Origin: an uncultured PS1 clade bacterium
Lineage (GTDB): Bacteria; Pseudomonadota; Alphaproteobacteria; MED-G09
Assembly: GCA_902537725.1 (NCBI GenBank)
Contig: CACBCD010000001.1
Location: forward strand, 1-64,000
Direction: 5' to 3'
DNA length: 64,000 bases
Shown: piece after piece, positions 1 to 11,268 of the stretch
Layout of the letters: each line of letters begins with the position of its first letter
Numbering within the stretch: the stretch's first letter is position 1
The notes under the pieces: model-generated
Told to the model about the DNA's origin: nothing
Databases searched by the model: none
What the model saw: the letters and a program-made list of their open reading frames with translations, nothing else
Position numbers and translations under genes: made by a program

Positions 1-1430
1 GTAAAGTCGATACGCATAAATTAGCAATAGATGGTAAAGAGCCTAGTAATCTTAGAGGTGATCCTATTACTAATGACAGATACTTTAGTAAAGAATTTAT
101 GACTAAAGAATGGGATCACATGTGGACAAAAGTCTGGCTTATTGCAGGTAGAGAAATCCAACTTAAAGAAACTGGTGATTATATTGTTCATGACCTTATT
201 ACTGAATCTGTTATAATTGTTAGACAAGATGACGGATCTTTAAAAGGCTTTTATAATAGTTGTGCTCACAGAGGTCAAAGACTTGTAGAATGCAATAGTT
301 TCCAAAATTCTTTTAGATGCCCTTATCATGATTGGGAGTTTGGATTAGACGGTAATGTTATTAGTTGCCCAGATGAGGATGACTATCCTCAAGGAAGCCC
401 TGTCGGAAAAAGAAAGCTAGTTGAAGTAAGGGTTGATACTTGGGATGGCTTTATTTTCTATACTATGAATGAAGATGCACCTGATCTTATGGAATATTTA
501 GATCCTTTGCCTGAAATATATAAAAATCATAATTTTAAGGATCAAATTAGGGCTCAGTGGGTGAGAGTTGAGCTCGATGTTAATTGGAAATTCTTCTGTG
601 ATAATTTTAATGAGTCATACCATACCAGATTTGTACATCCTCAAGTTCCTTCTGTTATAGATCAAGATCACTTTACTTCCCGATATGAAATGTTTCCAAA
701 AGGACATGCAAGAATTATTCAAATGGGTCGTCCTTCTATTAGAGATAGGGTTCCTGAGGGAGAGGATCATCCTTTTAAAATGATTTTAGAAGATTGGGGT
801 ATTGATTCTTCAAAATATTCTGATTATGAAAATTTATCTGAGCAAGGGTGGTTAGATTTAAAAGAAGCTAAAAGAAAAAATTATAAAGAGAAGGGTTATT
901 TTCATTATGAAAATCTATCTGATGAAGAACTAACAGAAAGTCCCTTTCAGTTTATTTTTCCAAATATAGCAATGGGTGTTCAAGCTGATGGTTGCATTCT
1001 TTTGAATTGGTTTCCTCATCCAACAGATCCTGAGAAATGTTTTTTTGATCTTTGGGACATGGGTTATCCCATAGGTGGTTCAGCAAAAGGAATAGGAAAA
1101 ACTGGAAGAGATGATAGCCAAGAATTTACATCAACTTCAGCTGGCATAGGTAAACAAGATACTTATGAGCAAGAGTTTATTAGCCGTACAAAGGTGAATC
1201 CGGTTAAACTTCAAGAGGTTGAATTAGATATCCGTGAATACGATGGTGGCAAAGGCGTCGAAGATTTATGGGATCATGTTGTTTATCAAGATTGGCAGTT
1301 AACAGATGGTCTTAGGCGTGGGGTAAGGTCAAGGGGTTATCAAGAACCTTATTTAGCCGCTCAAGAGTCAAGGGTTAGATTTTTTCATGAAACTCTTCAT
1401 GATTATTTAAACGGTAAACCTCCTAAATAA
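1..1430 (+). CDS. Aromatic ring-hydroxylating dioxygenase alpha subunit (Rieske), 5' truncated by window edge
   Basis: Frame is open upstream of the listed ATG at 99 to the window edge (…LAIDGKEPSNLRGDPITNDRYFSKEFM…). Rieske motif CAHRG…CPYHDW; Fe site NESYHTRFVH. Confidence 0.9.
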   Translation, partial: KVDTHKLAIDGKEPSNLRGDPITNDRYFSKEFMTKEWDHMWTKVWLIAGREIQLKETGDYIVHDLITESVIIVRQDDGSLKGFYNSCAHRGQRLVECNSFQNSFRCPYHDWEFGLDGNVISCPDEDDYPQGSPVGKRKLVEVRVDTWDGFIFYTMNEDAPDLMEYLDPLPEIYKNHNFKDQIRAQWVRVELDVNWKFFCDNFNESYHTRFVHPQVPSVIDQDHFTSRYEMFPKGHARIIQMGRPSIRDRVPEGEDHPFKMILEDWGIDSSKYSDYENLSEQGWLDLKEAKRKNYKEKGYFHYENLSDEELTESPFQFIFPNIAMGVQADGCILLNWFPHPTDPEKCFFDLWDMGYPIGGSAKGIGKTGRDDSQEFTSTSAGIGKQDTYEQEFISRTKVNPVKLQEVELDIREYDGGKGVEDLWDHVVYQDWQLTDGLRRGVRSRGYQEPYLAAQESRVRFFHETLHDYLNGKPPK

Positions 1431-1442
1431 TATTTAAATATT

Positions 1443-1868
1443 TTATTTTGGGTTTTTTTCAAAACTGGGGACTGAGCTACTTATTGGATCCCATTTACAA
1501 GCCGAAACTGACCAAAAGCTTGATTCGACCTCTAACCATGAAGAGTTATCTAAGCTACCAGCCTTAATAAATCTTAGATATGGCTGCTCAGTAACATAAC
1601 TTATTACTGGGGAACCACATTCAGGACAAAAGCCTCTATGAACATTTGTTCCATCATGTCCAATAACTGAAAAGACTTTATAATCATCATTAATTTTTAA
1701 TTTTTTAGTTGGAACAAAGACTATTGTTGCTTTTCCAGATCCAGTTATTTTTTGACAATCCTTGCAATGACAGTGACCAGAGGAAACAACATCTTTCCTA
1801 TTAAACTCATATTTAATTTTCCCACATAAACACCCTCCGGTTTCTACATTATCTTCATTCATCATCAA
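1443..1868 (-). CDS. GFA/CENP-V family zinc-binding protein
   Basis: GGCLCGKIKYEF…HCHCKDCQK…GFCPECGSP cysteine pattern. Confidence 0.88.
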   Translation of the reverse strand: MMMNEDNVETGGCLCGKIKYEFNRKDVVSSGHCHCKDCQKITGSGKATIVFVPTKKLKINDDYKVFSVIGHDGTNVHRGFCPECGSPVISYVTEQPYLRFIKAGSLDNSSWLEVESSFWSVSACKWDPISSSVPSFEKNPK

Positions 1869-1871
1869 TTC

Positions 1872-2825
1872 CTATTTATTATATACAAAGTTTTTTATCA
1901 AATGGTGTGCAATAGCCATACTTGGTGGAACAAAGAAGTTAGAATTTTTATTACCTTCTATTGCACCCTTCAGTTCTTCACGAGAAAACCATTTTCCTTC
2001 ATCAATTTCTATTTCATCTAGTTTGAAATTTTTTGAATTAGCTTCTGCAATACAGCCAATCATTAAAGAAAAAGGGAAGGCCCAGGGTTGGCTTGAGTGA
2101 TAATAGACATCCTTTGTAGAAATTCCAGCCTCTTCATTTAGCTCTCTTGCTACAGCTTCCTCTAATGACTCGCCATGCTCTACAAATCCTGCTAATGCCG
2201 AATACATTCCTGGTGGAAATCTTTTTTGTCTACCTAAGAAGGCCCTATCATTATATGTTGCTAGCATTATTACAACTGGATCTGTTCTAGGGAAGTGTTC
2301 TGAATTACATTTATTACATATTCTTTTATAGCCAGCTTCAGCTAATGAACTCTCTGAACCACATCTCGAACAATATTTATGACTATTGTGCCATTCAAAA
2401 ATAGCTTTAGCTTGACCTAAAATTGCCAATTCACCGGGATCTATTGCCTGTGAGGATAGCGCCATTAGATCTTCAAAATCCCCTAAATCTCTCAATCCCA
2501 CTTCGTTTTCTGGATCAGAAACTCTTGATAGGTCAATACTAAAATATGCTTTTCCATTTAAAAGACCCAAAAAAATTACCATAGAAATATTTATTATTTT
2601 TTCTTTAAAAAAATTTAATGGAAACAATGCTGGACTATGTTGTTCTGGTGAAGAATTTCCTGAAATTAAACCCGGAATAACAGAGACAAAAGGTTTACCT
2701 CTCCAGAATACAACAAAAACTGTATCTTCCTTTGCAATTGTTTCTTTAATCCATTCTGGTTTAGATCTTAAATAAGAAACCCTGTCTAATGGATTATTAC
2801 TAAATATATTTGGATAAACTTTCAT
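1872..2825 (-). CDS. nudC: NADH pyrophosphatase (Nudix)
   Basis: Zinc ribbon CSRCG…CNKC then Nudix box GFVEHGESLEEAVARELNEEAGI. Confidence 0.9.
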   Translation of the reverse strand: MKVYPNIFSNNPLDRVSYLRSKPEWIKETIAKEDTVFVVFWRGKPFVSVIPGLISGNSSPEQHSPALFPLNFFKEKIINISMVIFLGLLNGKAYFSIDLSRVSDPENEVGLRDLGDFEDLMALSSQAIDPGELAILGQAKAIFEWHNSHKYCSRCGSESSLAEAGYKRICNKCNSEHFPRTDPVVIMLATYNDRAFLGRQKRFPPGMYSALAGFVEHGESLEEAVARELNEEAGISTKDVYYHSSQPWAFPFSLMIGCIAEANSKNFKLDEIEIDEGKWFSREELKGAIEGNKNSNFFVPPSMAIAHHLIKNFVYNK

Positions 2826-2942
2826 GAAAACCTCTATATATTCTATGATAATTAATCTTATTAGTCTAATATGGTATTGGGTTTTTTCTATAAAAGTATA
2901 AACTGTTTTAAGATTATTATATGATTTTTTTTAGAGGATATT

Positions 2943-4745
2943 TTGGTTACATCAGATAATATAGAAGAAACTAATAACTCAGCTATGGATGCAACTCCTA
3001 CTATGACTGATGAAAACCAAGATGATTTTTTATCTGATGCAAACAAGGGTGATAAAAAATCATCTTTAAAAAATAGCTATAAAGTTCTTGCTAGAAAGTA
3101 TCGCCCTCAAAATTTTGAAGACCTTATGGGTCAAGAAATTATGGTTCAAACTCTTAAAAATGCATTTAAGACAAATAGAATCGCCCATGCTTATATCTTA
3201 ACAGGAGTAAGAGGGATAGGGAAAACTACAACCGCAAGATTGTTGGCAAGGTCTCTAAACTATGAGACTGATCTAATAAATGAACCAAATATAGAGATGC
3301 CTGAGATTGGTAAACATTGTGAAGAGATAATGGAGTCTCGTCACATAGATGTTATTGAAATGGATGCTGCATCAAGAACTGGTATCGCGGATATAAGAGA
3401 AATAATAGACTCTATTAATTACTCTCCTTCATCGGCACGCTATAAGATATATATAATCGATGAAGTCCATATGCTCTCTAAAGCAGCTTTTAATGGTTTA
3501 TTAAAAACCCTCGAAGAGCCTCCAGCACATGTAAAATTTATTTTTGCTACAACAGAAGTTCAAAAAATACCATTAACGATTCTTTCCAGATGCCAACGAT
3601 TTGATTTAAGAAGATTTGATAATGATATGATACGGTCACTTATTAATAAAGTCTGTGAAAAAGAAATGGTTTCTATTGATGATCAGATAATCAATTTGAT
3701 TGCTAAGGCCTCCGGTGGATCAGCAAGAGATAGCCTGTCCTTACTTGACCAAGCAATGGCACTATCAACCGATGGAAATATTTCAGAAGAAAAGATACGT
3801 CAAATGCTAGGGATGTCTGATCAAAGCAGGGTAATAGATTTGTATGAATATATTTCCACCACAGAAATAGAAAAAGCACTTCTTGAAGTCAGGGATCAAA
3901 TAGATATAGGTACAGATCCTGTTAACTTAATTGAAAGCTTAGGTGATCTTATTCATGAGTTAACAAGGCTTAAGGTAACTAATAGCGAGGATGACAATCT
4001 ATCTTTAGGACCCGATGGTTTTAAAAGAATAAAGACATTGAAGGAAAAAGTCAGTGTTAAGCACTTGTCACGTTACTGGCAAATGATTCTGAAAGCCTCA
4101 TCAGAAATTAAAAATTTTTCAAAACCTTTATCTGCACTTGAAATGGCTATTATAAGGATGTCATATATTTCCGATCTTCCAACCCCAGATGAAATAATAA
4201 AAAAAATTGAAGAAGATAATTTATCGTCAACTGAAAAAAAAACTCCTAATTCTGAAATAACTCAACCTTCAAAGAGTATTTCAACTACATCTGTAAAACA
4301 AATTCAGCAAGAAAAAGTAGAAGAGGAAACTAATGATGTAAATCCCCAAAGTTTCGAAGATATTATTGAATTAGCTAAATTGAAGAAAAACATACGACTT
4401 CAATATGATTTAGAAAATAACGTTAGTCTTGTATCTTTTGAAAAAGGTAAAATAGAATTGAGTGTTTTAGATAATAATGAAAAAATATTGTCCACTTTAT
4501 CAAACAAACTTTACGAGTGGACTTCTAAAAAGTGGATTGTAATTAATTCTTCATCTCAAGGGCAAAAAACCATTAAGGAAAAAAGAGATGATAGTGAATT
4601 AGAGCTTCAATCGTTAATTAAAGAGCATCCAATTTATAAAAAAGCCGAAATGGAATTTGACAAAGTTGAAATCATCTCAATTGAAGAAGTACCGAAATTA
4701 TCAATAGTTAGTAATGAAAATAATGATAAAGTAAAAGATAAATGA
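2943..4745 (+). CDS. dnaX: DNA polymerase III subunit tau (gamma/tau)
   Basis: [61 protein letters not shown]. Confidence 0.97.
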   Translation: MVTSDNIEETNNSAMDATPTMTDENQDDFLSDANKGDKKSSLKNSYKVLARKYRPQNFEDLMGQEIMVQTLKNAFKTNRIAHAYILTGVRGIGKTTTARLLARSLNYETDLINEPNIEMPEIGKHCEEIMESRHIDVIEMDAASRTGIADIREIIDSINYSPSSARYKIYIIDEVHMLSKAAFNGLLKTLEEPPAHVKFIFATTEVQKIPLTILSRCQRFDLRRFDNDMIRSLINKVCEKEMVSIDDQIINLIAKASGGSARDSLSLLDQAMALSTDGNISEEKIRQMLGMSDQSRVIDLYEYISTTEIEKALLEVRDQIDIGTDPVNLIESLGDLIHELTRLKVTNSEDDNLSLGPDGFKRIKTLKEKVSVKHLSRYWQMILKASSEIKNFSKPLSALEMAIIRMSYISDLPTPDEIIKKIEEDNLSSTEKKTPNSEITQPSKSISTTSVKQIQQEKVEEETNDVNPQSFEDIIELAKLKKNIRLQYDLENNVSLVSFEKGKIELSVLDNNEKILSTLSNKLYEWTSKKWIVINSSSQGQKTIKEKRDDSELELQSLIKEHPIYKKAEMEFDKVEIISIEEVPKLSIVSNENNDKVKDK

Positions 4746-5335
4746 ATAATTCAGAAATAGATAATTTAATTTCATTACTTTCACGTCTTCCGGGAATAGG
4801 TCCAAGATCTGCGAGAAGAATGGCCTTAAACCTTTTAAAGCAACCAGAATCATTAATGAAACCTTTGGCTGAGTCCTTGATTACAACTGCAGATTCTATT
4901 AGGAATTGCAAAACATGTGGCAACTTAGATACAGAAGAGATTTGTTCTATTTGTGTTGATGAAAGAAGAGATATCTCAATTATAATCGTTGTGGAAGAAA
5001 TAGCCGATTTATGGGCCTTGGAAAGAGCTGCAATTCATAAAGGTAAATATCATGTATTAGGTGGAACATTGTCGGCTATTGATGGTGTAGGTCCTGATGA
5101 TCTTGGAATAAATAGTTTAATCCAAAGAGCAAATGATCCAGAAGTAGAAGAAATTATTCTAGCTTTAAATGCCACTATTGATGGACAAACTACAGCATAT
5201 TTTATCACAGACCAATTAAAGGATTGCAATGTTAAGGTTTCCAGACTTGCTCATGGGGTTCCCGTCGGTGGAGAACTTGATTATATGGACGATGGAACAT
5301 TGCAGACAGCGCTTCAGTCAAGACAACCTTTTTAA
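4742..5335 (+). CDS. recR: Recombination mediator RecR
   Basis: [21 protein letters not shown]4 zinc finger, Toprim; ATGA overlap with dnaX. Confidence 0.96.
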   Translation: MNNSEIDNLISLLSRLPGIGPRSARRMALNLLKQPESLMKPLAESLITTADSIRNCKTCGNLDTEEICSICVDERRDISIIIVVEEIADLWALERAAIHKGKYHVLGGTLSAIDGVGPDDLGINSLIQRANDPEVEEIILALNATIDGQTTAYFITDQLKDCNVKVSRLAHGVPVGGELDYMDDGTLQTALQSRQPF

Positions 5336-5386
5336 AAACCTATTTATCTTACTTGAACTCTTTTTATTCACAGTTTATCAAGAAGA

Positions 5387-5911
5387 ATGACTATAAGAGA
5401 AATTATAACTGTACCTAATCCTTTATTAAAAACAATATCGGAACCAGTTACTATTATTGATGATGAAACCTTATTATTGATTGATGATATGTTTGAGACA
5501 ATGTACGCAGCTCCTGGTATTGGTTTGGCTGCCATACAGGTTGGGGTGCCAAAAAGAATTTTAGTTATTGATATTTCTAGAGACGATGAAGCAAGGAATC
5601 CATTATTTTTTATTAATCCTGAAATAATTGATCCTACTGATACTTTAAACTCATATGAGGAAGGTTGTTTATCAGTACCGGGTGTTTGGGAAGAAATAGA
5701 AAGACCTGATGAATGTACGGTTAATTATTTAGACAAAAATGGAGATGAGCAGAGTATTCGTTGCCAAGGTATGCTTGCTACTGTAATTCAACATGAAATG
5801 GATCACTTAAATGGTGTTGTGTTTGTTGACCATTTATCTAAATTAAAAAGAGATAGAGCAATTAAGAAATCTATTAAATCTAGAGCTTCTGAGCCAGAAA
5901 ATGATAAGTAA
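5387..5911 (+). CDS. def: Peptide deformylase
   Basis: GIGLAAIQVG, EEGCLSVPG, QHEMDHLNG motifs. Confidence 0.97.
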   Translation: MTIREIITVPNPLLKTISEPVTIIDDETLLLIDDMFETMYAAPGIGLAAIQVGVPKRILVIDISRDDEARNPLFFINPEIIDPTDTLNSYEEGCLSVPGVWEEIERPDECTVNYLDKNGDEQSIRCQGMLATVIQHEMDHLNGVVFVDHLSKLKRDRAIKKSIKSRASEPENDK

Positions 5912-6860
5912 CTTTGCAAGTTCAGAAGCAAATTCATCACTAGATATCGTATTTATGGGGACCCCTGATTTTTCTATTAAGCCGCTTGAGGCATTAGTAG
6001 ATAGCGATCACAATATTGTTGCTATTTTTTCTCAACCTCCACGAAGGTCAGGAAGAGGAATGAAAAAAAATAAAACACCAGTGCACAGCTTTGCTGATAA
6101 GAAACAAATTCCAGTCTATACACCCAAAAATTTTAAAAGTGTTGACGACATTAATTTTATTAAAAATCTTAACCCAGATATAATTATTGTTTCAGCTTAT
6201 GGATTATTATTACCAAAAGAAGTTTTAAATATTCCTAAATTTGGCTGTCTTAATATTCATGCTTCAATACTTCCCCGTTGGAGAGGTGCGGCACCAATTC
6301 AAAGATCTATTATGAGCGGTGATAAGGAAACTGGTATTACATTTATGTTAATGGATGAGGGTCTTGATACTGGCAAGATAATTAAAAAGTTTCCTATTAA
6401 AATTAATAAGGATAAAAATGCAAAATTTCTTCATGATGAATTATCTTTTCTGGCATCAAGTAATCTAATTGAGACCATTAATGGTTATATTGCAGGTAAA
6501 ATAAATCCTTTTAATCAAGAAGAGGAAGGCATTACCTATGCTGAGAAAATTCAAAAAGCTGATTGCAGGTTAGACTGGAAAAGCAATGCTGAGGAGGTTT
6601 TACTCTTAGTAAGAGCCTTAAGTCCATATCCCGGAGCTTGGTTTTTAACTAAAAAAAATAAGCGAGTAAAAGTTCTAGATGCCAAAATTTCAATGACCGA
6701 TAATAATTTTAAACCTGGTGAAGTCACTGGTGGATTAATTGTAGGTTGTAAAGATAATGCTATAGAGATTTTATCAGTTCAACCTGAGGGTAAAAAGATT
6801 ATGGATATTGAAGATTACTTAAGGGGTAATCCAATATCGGTTGGAGAAATTTTAGAATAA
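5901..6860 (+). CDS. fmt: Methionyl-tRNA formyltransferase
   Basis: VFMGTPDFSIKPLEAL…NIHASILPRWRGAAPIQRSIMSGD. Confidence 0.97.
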   Translation: MISNFASSEANSSLDIVFMGTPDFSIKPLEALVDSDHNIVAIFSQPPRRSGRGMKKNKTPVHSFADKKQIPVYTPKNFKSVDDINFIKNLNPDIIIVSAYGLLLPKEVLNIPKFGCLNIHASILPRWRGAAPIQRSIMSGDKETGITFMLMDEGLDTGKIIKKFPIKINKDKNAKFLHDELSFLASSNLIETINGYIAGKINPFNQEEEGITYAEKIQKADCRLDWKSNAEEVLLLVRALSPYPGAWFLTKKNKRVKVLDAKISMTDNNFKPGEVTGGLIVGCKDNAIEILSVQPEGKKIMDIEDYLRGNPISVGEILE

Positions 6861-7601
6861 ATGGCAAGATGGAAGCTTACAATTGAGTATGATGGTAGAC
6901 CTTTTAATGGTTGGCAGAGTCAAAAAGATAATAGTGGTGTCCAAGACTATTTACATAAGGCTATTATAGATTTTTCAAAGGAAGATGTGAAAATACATAC
7001 TGCTGGTAGAACTGACTCTGGTGTTCATGCAAAAGGACAGGTATCACATTTTGATCTAATCAGGACCACAAACGCCAATGAACTAAGAGAGGCCTTAAAT
7101 AGTCATTTAAAACCAAACCCCATAGCTATTATTGATGTTTCAGAAGTTAATAATGACTTTCATGCAAGATTTTCTGCAATCAAAAGACATTATAGATATG
7201 GAATAATTAATAGAAGGGCACCATTAACTTTTGATAAAGGAAAATACTGGAGGGTAGGAAAAAAACTAAATTCTAAATCAATGATTAAAGCTTCTAAATA
7301 CTTAATAGGTTTTCACGATTTTACAACTTTTCGTTCATCCCACTGTCAGTCTAAATCACCCTCTAAGACTATTGATGAGATTAAAATTGAACAATTTGAT
7401 AATGAAATTATCATCTGCGTTTCAGCTAAATCATTTCTTCATAATCAGGTAAGATCTATCGTTGGGTCATTAAAATTGGTAGGAGAAGGTAAGTGGAGAC
7501 CAAAAAAAATTAAAGAAATCTTAGATAAAAAAGATCGAACATTATGTGGTCCTGTTGCACCAGCCGAGGGTCTCTGTCTTGAGAAAGTCGATTATGATTA
7601 G
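6861..7601 (+). CDS. truA: tRNA pseudouridine(38-40) synthase
   Basis: IEYDGRPFNGWQSQ, TAGRTDSGVHA. Confidence 0.97.
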   Translation: MARWKLTIEYDGRPFNGWQSQKDNSGVQDYLHKAIIDFSKEDVKIHTAGRTDSGVHAKGQVSHFDLIRTTNANELREALNSHLKPNPIAIIDVSEVNNDFHARFSAIKRHYRYGIINRRAPLTFDKGKYWRVGKKLNSKSMIKASKYLIGFHDFTTFRSSHCQSKSPSKTIDEIKIEQFDNEIIICVSAKSFLHNQVRSIVGSLKLVGEGKWRPKKIKEILDKKDRTLCGPVAPAEGLCLEKVDYD

Positions 7602-8752
7602 AAATATTTCTTTAAAAGTTCGTAGTATATTTCGCTTAAATCATTAATATCCTTAACAGCAACTGATTCATCTATTTGATGCATTGTCTCGCTTATAAGA
7701 CCAAATTCTACTACATTTCCATAGCTTTTAATAAACCTTGCATCAGATGTACCTCCTGAAGTTGATAGATCGGGATTAATTCCTGTTTTGTTTAAAATAA
7801 TTTCTGATAAATCATTGACGAGTTTACCTGGCTTAGTAAGGAATGAGTCTCCAGAATGCTCTAATTTTAGAGAAAAGTTATTTTTAAAATTCTCTAATCT
7901 TCTATTAATTTCATCCTCAATAGTTTCGTTATTAAAATTATCATTGTATCTAATGTTAAATCTTGCGGATGCAGATTGAGGGATAACATTTGTTGCTTTA
8001 TTACCTACATCAACAGATGTTATCTCAAGATTTGAGGGTTGGAAATGTTCATTACCTTGATCTAATTGATCCGATGTCAAATTATTAAGAATGTTTAATA
8101 GCATCGGTATTGGATTTTTTGCAAGATGGGGATATGCAACATGACCTTGTTGACCATCAACAGTCAAAACTCCATTAACACTTCCTCGTCTACCTATTTT
8201 AATCATTTCACCCAATCTTTTAGGGTTGGTTGGCTCTCCTACAATACAATCGTCAAAAGAAATACTATTTTCTTGCATCCAATTTAATAGTTTCTTTGTT
8301 CCATTTATTGCAATACCTTCTTCGTCTCCAGTAATGATAAAAGATATCGATCCTGCAAAGTTTTCTCTCTCATCTAAAAATTTCTTTGTTGCTGATACAA
8401 ATGAGGCAATAGCACCCTTCATATCTGTTGCACCGCGACCTATAATCTTTCCATCTATTTCATTGGCTGCAAATGGGTCAGTAGACCATCTAGTTTCATC
8501 TCCTTCTGGAACAACATCGGTATGACCTGCAAAACATAAAGCAGGACCTTCTTCGTTCCCAATTCTTGCCCAAAGATTAAGAACATCATCTGTTCCATCC
8601 TCTTTAAAATTCAGAATATCACACTTAAAACCCATTTCACTCAACCAATGTGAAAGTTGTTCAATGGCCCCATCATTATGCGGTGTTACAGAACGACAAG
8701 AAATTAGAGCTTTAGTAAGGATTATTGGATCGCCATTTTCAATATTAATCAT
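7598..8752 (-). CDS. dapE: Succinyl-diaminopimelate desuccinylase
   Basis: M20 peptidase motifs FAGHTDVVPEGD, GRGATDMKGAIA, TGDEEG; next to dapD. Confidence 0.95.
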   Translation of the reverse strand: MINIENGDPIILTKALISCRSVTPHNDGAIEQLSHWLSEMGFKCDILNFKEDGTDDVLNLWARIGNEEGPALCFAGHTDVVPEGDETRWSTDPFAANEIDGKIIGRGATDMKGAIASFVSATKKFLDERENFAGSISFIITGDEEGIAINGTKKLLNWMQENSISFDDCIVGEPTNPKRLGEMIKIGRRGSVNGVLTVDGQQGHVAYPHLAKNPIPMLLNILNNLTSDQLDQGNEHFQPSNLEITSVDVGNKATNVIPQSASARFNIRYNDNFNNETIEDEINRRLENFKNNFSLKLEHSGDSFLTKPGKLVNDLSEIILNKTGINPDLSTSGGTSDARFIKSYGNVVEFGLISETMHQIDESVAVKDINDLSEIYYELLKKYF

Positions 8753-8756
8753 TTTA

Positions 8757-9587
8757 TTAATCTCTCAATAGCTCATTTATTGATGTCTTTGATCTAGTTT
8801 TTTCATCTACTATTTTTACAATTACTGCACAGTATAACGATGGCTTTGTATTATCATTATTTGGTGAAAATGTTCCTGGAATTAAAACTGAATATGGCGG
8901 AACTTCCCCTTTAAAAATTTCTCCAGTTTCTCTATTAACAATAGGTGTTGATGATGAAAGGTATACCCCCATTGATAAAACACTTCCTTCACGAACAATT
9001 ACCCCTTCAGCCACTTCTGATCTTGCTCCAATAAAACAATTATCCTCAATGATAACAGGGCCCGCCTGTAATGGCTCTAATACTCCACCGATTCCTGCTC
9101 CACCTGATATATGACAATCGGAACCTATTTGTGCACACGATCCAATTGTTGCCCATGTATCAACCATAGTTCCTGATCCAATATAAGCTCCAATATTAAT
9201 AAAGCTTGGCATCAATACACATCCATTATCAATAAATGATCCTTTTCGAACAATTGAGCCAGGAACAGCTCTAAATCCGGCTCTTTTAAATTCTTCATCG
9301 CTCATATCATTAAATTTAGAGTCTATTTTATCCCACCAATTAGTATTCCCCGGACTATTTGAGATTAATTTCATGTCATTGATACGAAAATATAGGAGTA
9401 TTGATTTTTTAACCCACTGATTAATTATCCATTTATCATCAACTTTTTCTGCAACCCTAATGTCCCCTTGGTCTAGGTTATTTATAGTTTCATTTATTGC
9501 AGAAATAATATCATCATCAGAATTAGAGTTAATCGTCTCGATATTCTCAAATGAATTTTCAATTATATCAATTACTACTTTATCCAT
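8757..9587 (-). CDS. dapD: Tetrahydrodipicolinate N-succinyltransferase
   Basis: Left-handed beta-helix: [21 protein letters not shown]…[14 protein letters not shown]. Confidence 0.95.
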   Translation of the reverse strand: MDKVVIDIIENSFENIETINSNSDDDIISAINETINNLDQGDIRVAEKVDDKWIINQWVKKSILLYFRINDMKLISNSPGNTNWWDKIDSKFNDMSDEEFKRAGFRAVPGSIVRKGSFIDNGCVLMPSFINIGAYIGSGTMVDTWATIGSCAQIGSDCHISGGAGIGGVLEPLQAGPVIIEDNCFIGARSEVAEGVIVREGSVLSMGVYLSSSTPIVNRETGEIFKGEVPPYSVLIPGTFSPNNDNTKPSLYCAVIVKIVDEKTRSKTSINELLRD

Positions 9588-9605
9588 TGTTATCTCTTTA
9601 AAATA

Positions 9606-10298
9606 TTAATTATACTCGTTATTTAGGAACTTTACGATATCGTCAATAATATAATCTGCGTCATAAACATCATTCCATAAATCTTTATATTTTTCTTTCT
9701 GTTCAGAATTATTTTTATTAGGTAATTTTCTCTCCAATAAAACTGTAGTCATACCTAATTCTTTAGCAGGAATTAAATTTCTTCCCATATCTTCGAACAT
9801 TATAGATGTCTTTGGATCAATATTATTAATTTTTAAAAATAAATTATATGTTTCAATATTTGGCTTAGGTAAATAATTTGCTTCTTTAATTCCAAATATT
9901 GATTGAAAGATATTTTCTAGATTTAGCTTCTTTAAAACATTTTCAGCATGTTTCTTTGTACCATTTGTAAAAATATATTTTTTTCCAGGTAGCATTAAAA
10001 GAATTTTTCGAAGTTTATTATCTTCTTTTAATGAGTTTAAATTAATATCATGCACATATTCTAAAAATTTATCAGGATTTATTTTACTGTTACCTGTATT
10101 CATAAATCCGGCTAATGTTGTTCCATGATCAATAAAATTTTGTTTTTGAATATTAAATGCCTCCTCATGGCTAATTTTTAAATTTTCAGCAATAAATGTA
10201 GTCATTTTTTTATCAATCTGGCTAAAAATATTTTCTTCGGGAGGGTATAAAGTGTTATCAAGATCAAAGATCCATGTTTTAATAAATTGAAGGCTCAT
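9606..10298 (-). CDS. HAD-family pyrimidine 5'-nucleotidase-like protein
   Basis: WIFDLDNTLYPPE…IFTNGTKKHAENVL…MFEDMGRNL. Confidence 0.88.
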   Translation of the reverse strand: MSLQFIKTWIFDLDNTLYPPEENIFSQIDKKMTTFIAENLKISHEEAFNIQKQNFIDHGTTLAGFMNTGNSKINPDKFLEYVHDINLNSLKEDNKLRKILLMLPGKKYIFTNGTKKHAENVLKKLNLENIFQSIFGIKEANYLPKPNIETYNLFLKINNIDPKTSIMFEDMGRNLIPAKELGMTTVLLERKLPNKNNSEQKEKYKDLWNDVYDADYIIDDIVKFLNNEYN

Positions 10299-10306
10299 AA
10301 AATATC

Positions 10307-11218
10307 TTACCTTATTAAGGTTCCGGCACCATGGTCAGTGAATAATTCTAATAAGACCGCGTGCTTAACTCTTCCGTCAACAATAGCAGCACCACCAACA
10401 CCTTCTTTGACACTCTTAAGGCAGGTATTGATTTTAGGTATCATGCCGCCTGAAATTTCACCAGATTCAATCATTTTCTCTATTTTTTCTTCATTAACTT
10501 CTTCAATAAGATTTTGATTAGAATCGAGTACTCCTTTTACATCTGTCAAAATAAGTAAACGTTTTGATTTTAAGGACGATGCAATCGCACCAGCTGCTGT
10601 ATCAGCATTAATATTATATGTCTTACCATCATCACTAATTCCTAATGGTGCAATGATTGGAATAAAATCATTAGAAATAAGTGTTTCAATTATTTCATTA
10701 TTAATTTTTTTTGGAATACCTACAAAACCTAAATCAATAATTTTTTCTATATTTGACTCATTTAAACTTTTTTGTTTTGTAAGTTTTTCAGCAATAAGCA
10801 TTGATCCGTCCTTACCTGATACGCCTACAGCTTTTCCTCCAGCAGAATTTATTTTTGATGCAATATCTTTATTTATTTTACCAGCTAGAACCATCTCAAC
10901 CACTTCTAGGGTACTTTCATCAGTTATTCTCATTCCGGATTCAAATTTTGTTTTAATTCCTAACCTTTCAAGCATTGATCCAATTTGTGGTCCACCTCCA
11001 TGAACAATTACTGGTTTTAAGCCGCTCTGTTTTAGAAAAACAATATCATTACAAAATGACTCAATGAGATCATTATCTGCCATGGCATTACCACCATATT
11101 TAATAACAATAATTGAACCATTATATTTTTGCATATAAGGTAGAGCTGCTGTCAGCATATCAGCATTGCTCAACCAGTCCTTAACAGCTCCTTCTTTTTT
11201 ACTCATAATCAATCCCAA
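10307..11218 (-). CDS. argB: Acetylglutamate kinase
   Basis: VIKYGGNAM, VIVHGGGPQIG, NINADTAAGAIA; start may be the internal Met (MSKKEG). Confidence 0.95.
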   Translation of the reverse strand: MGLIMSKKEGAVKDWLSNADMLTAALPYMQKYNGSIIVIKYGGNAMADNDLIESFCNDIVFLKQSGLKPVIVHGGGPQIGSMLERLGIKTKFESGMRITDESTLEVVEMVLAGKINKDIASKINSAGGKAVGVSGKDGSMLIAEKLTKQKSLNESNIEKIIDLGFVGIPKKINNEIIETLISNDFIPIIAPLGISDDGKTYNINADTAAGAIASSLKSKRLLILTDVKGVLDSNQNLIEEVNEEKIEKMIESGEISGGMIPKINTCLKSVKEGVGGAAIVDGRVKHAVLLELFTDHGAGTLIR

Positions 11219-11268
11219 TCAATCCCTTTTTTCTTATAATACATTAAATATTATTTAATACATTAATA

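Noticed and set aside
3280-3370. DnaX appears to lack the four-cysteine zinc module (only one Cys in …[20 protein letters not shown]…).
   Set aside because: From memory, other alphaproteobacterial DnaX proteins show the same reduction, so probably lineage-typical.
8226-8525. 99-aa ORF antisense to dapE, and similar antisense ORFs at 10653-11003, 11636-11899, 46610-46879, 50698-50964, 63352-63564.
   Set aside because: All are fully antisense to strongly supported genes with no recognisable motifs.
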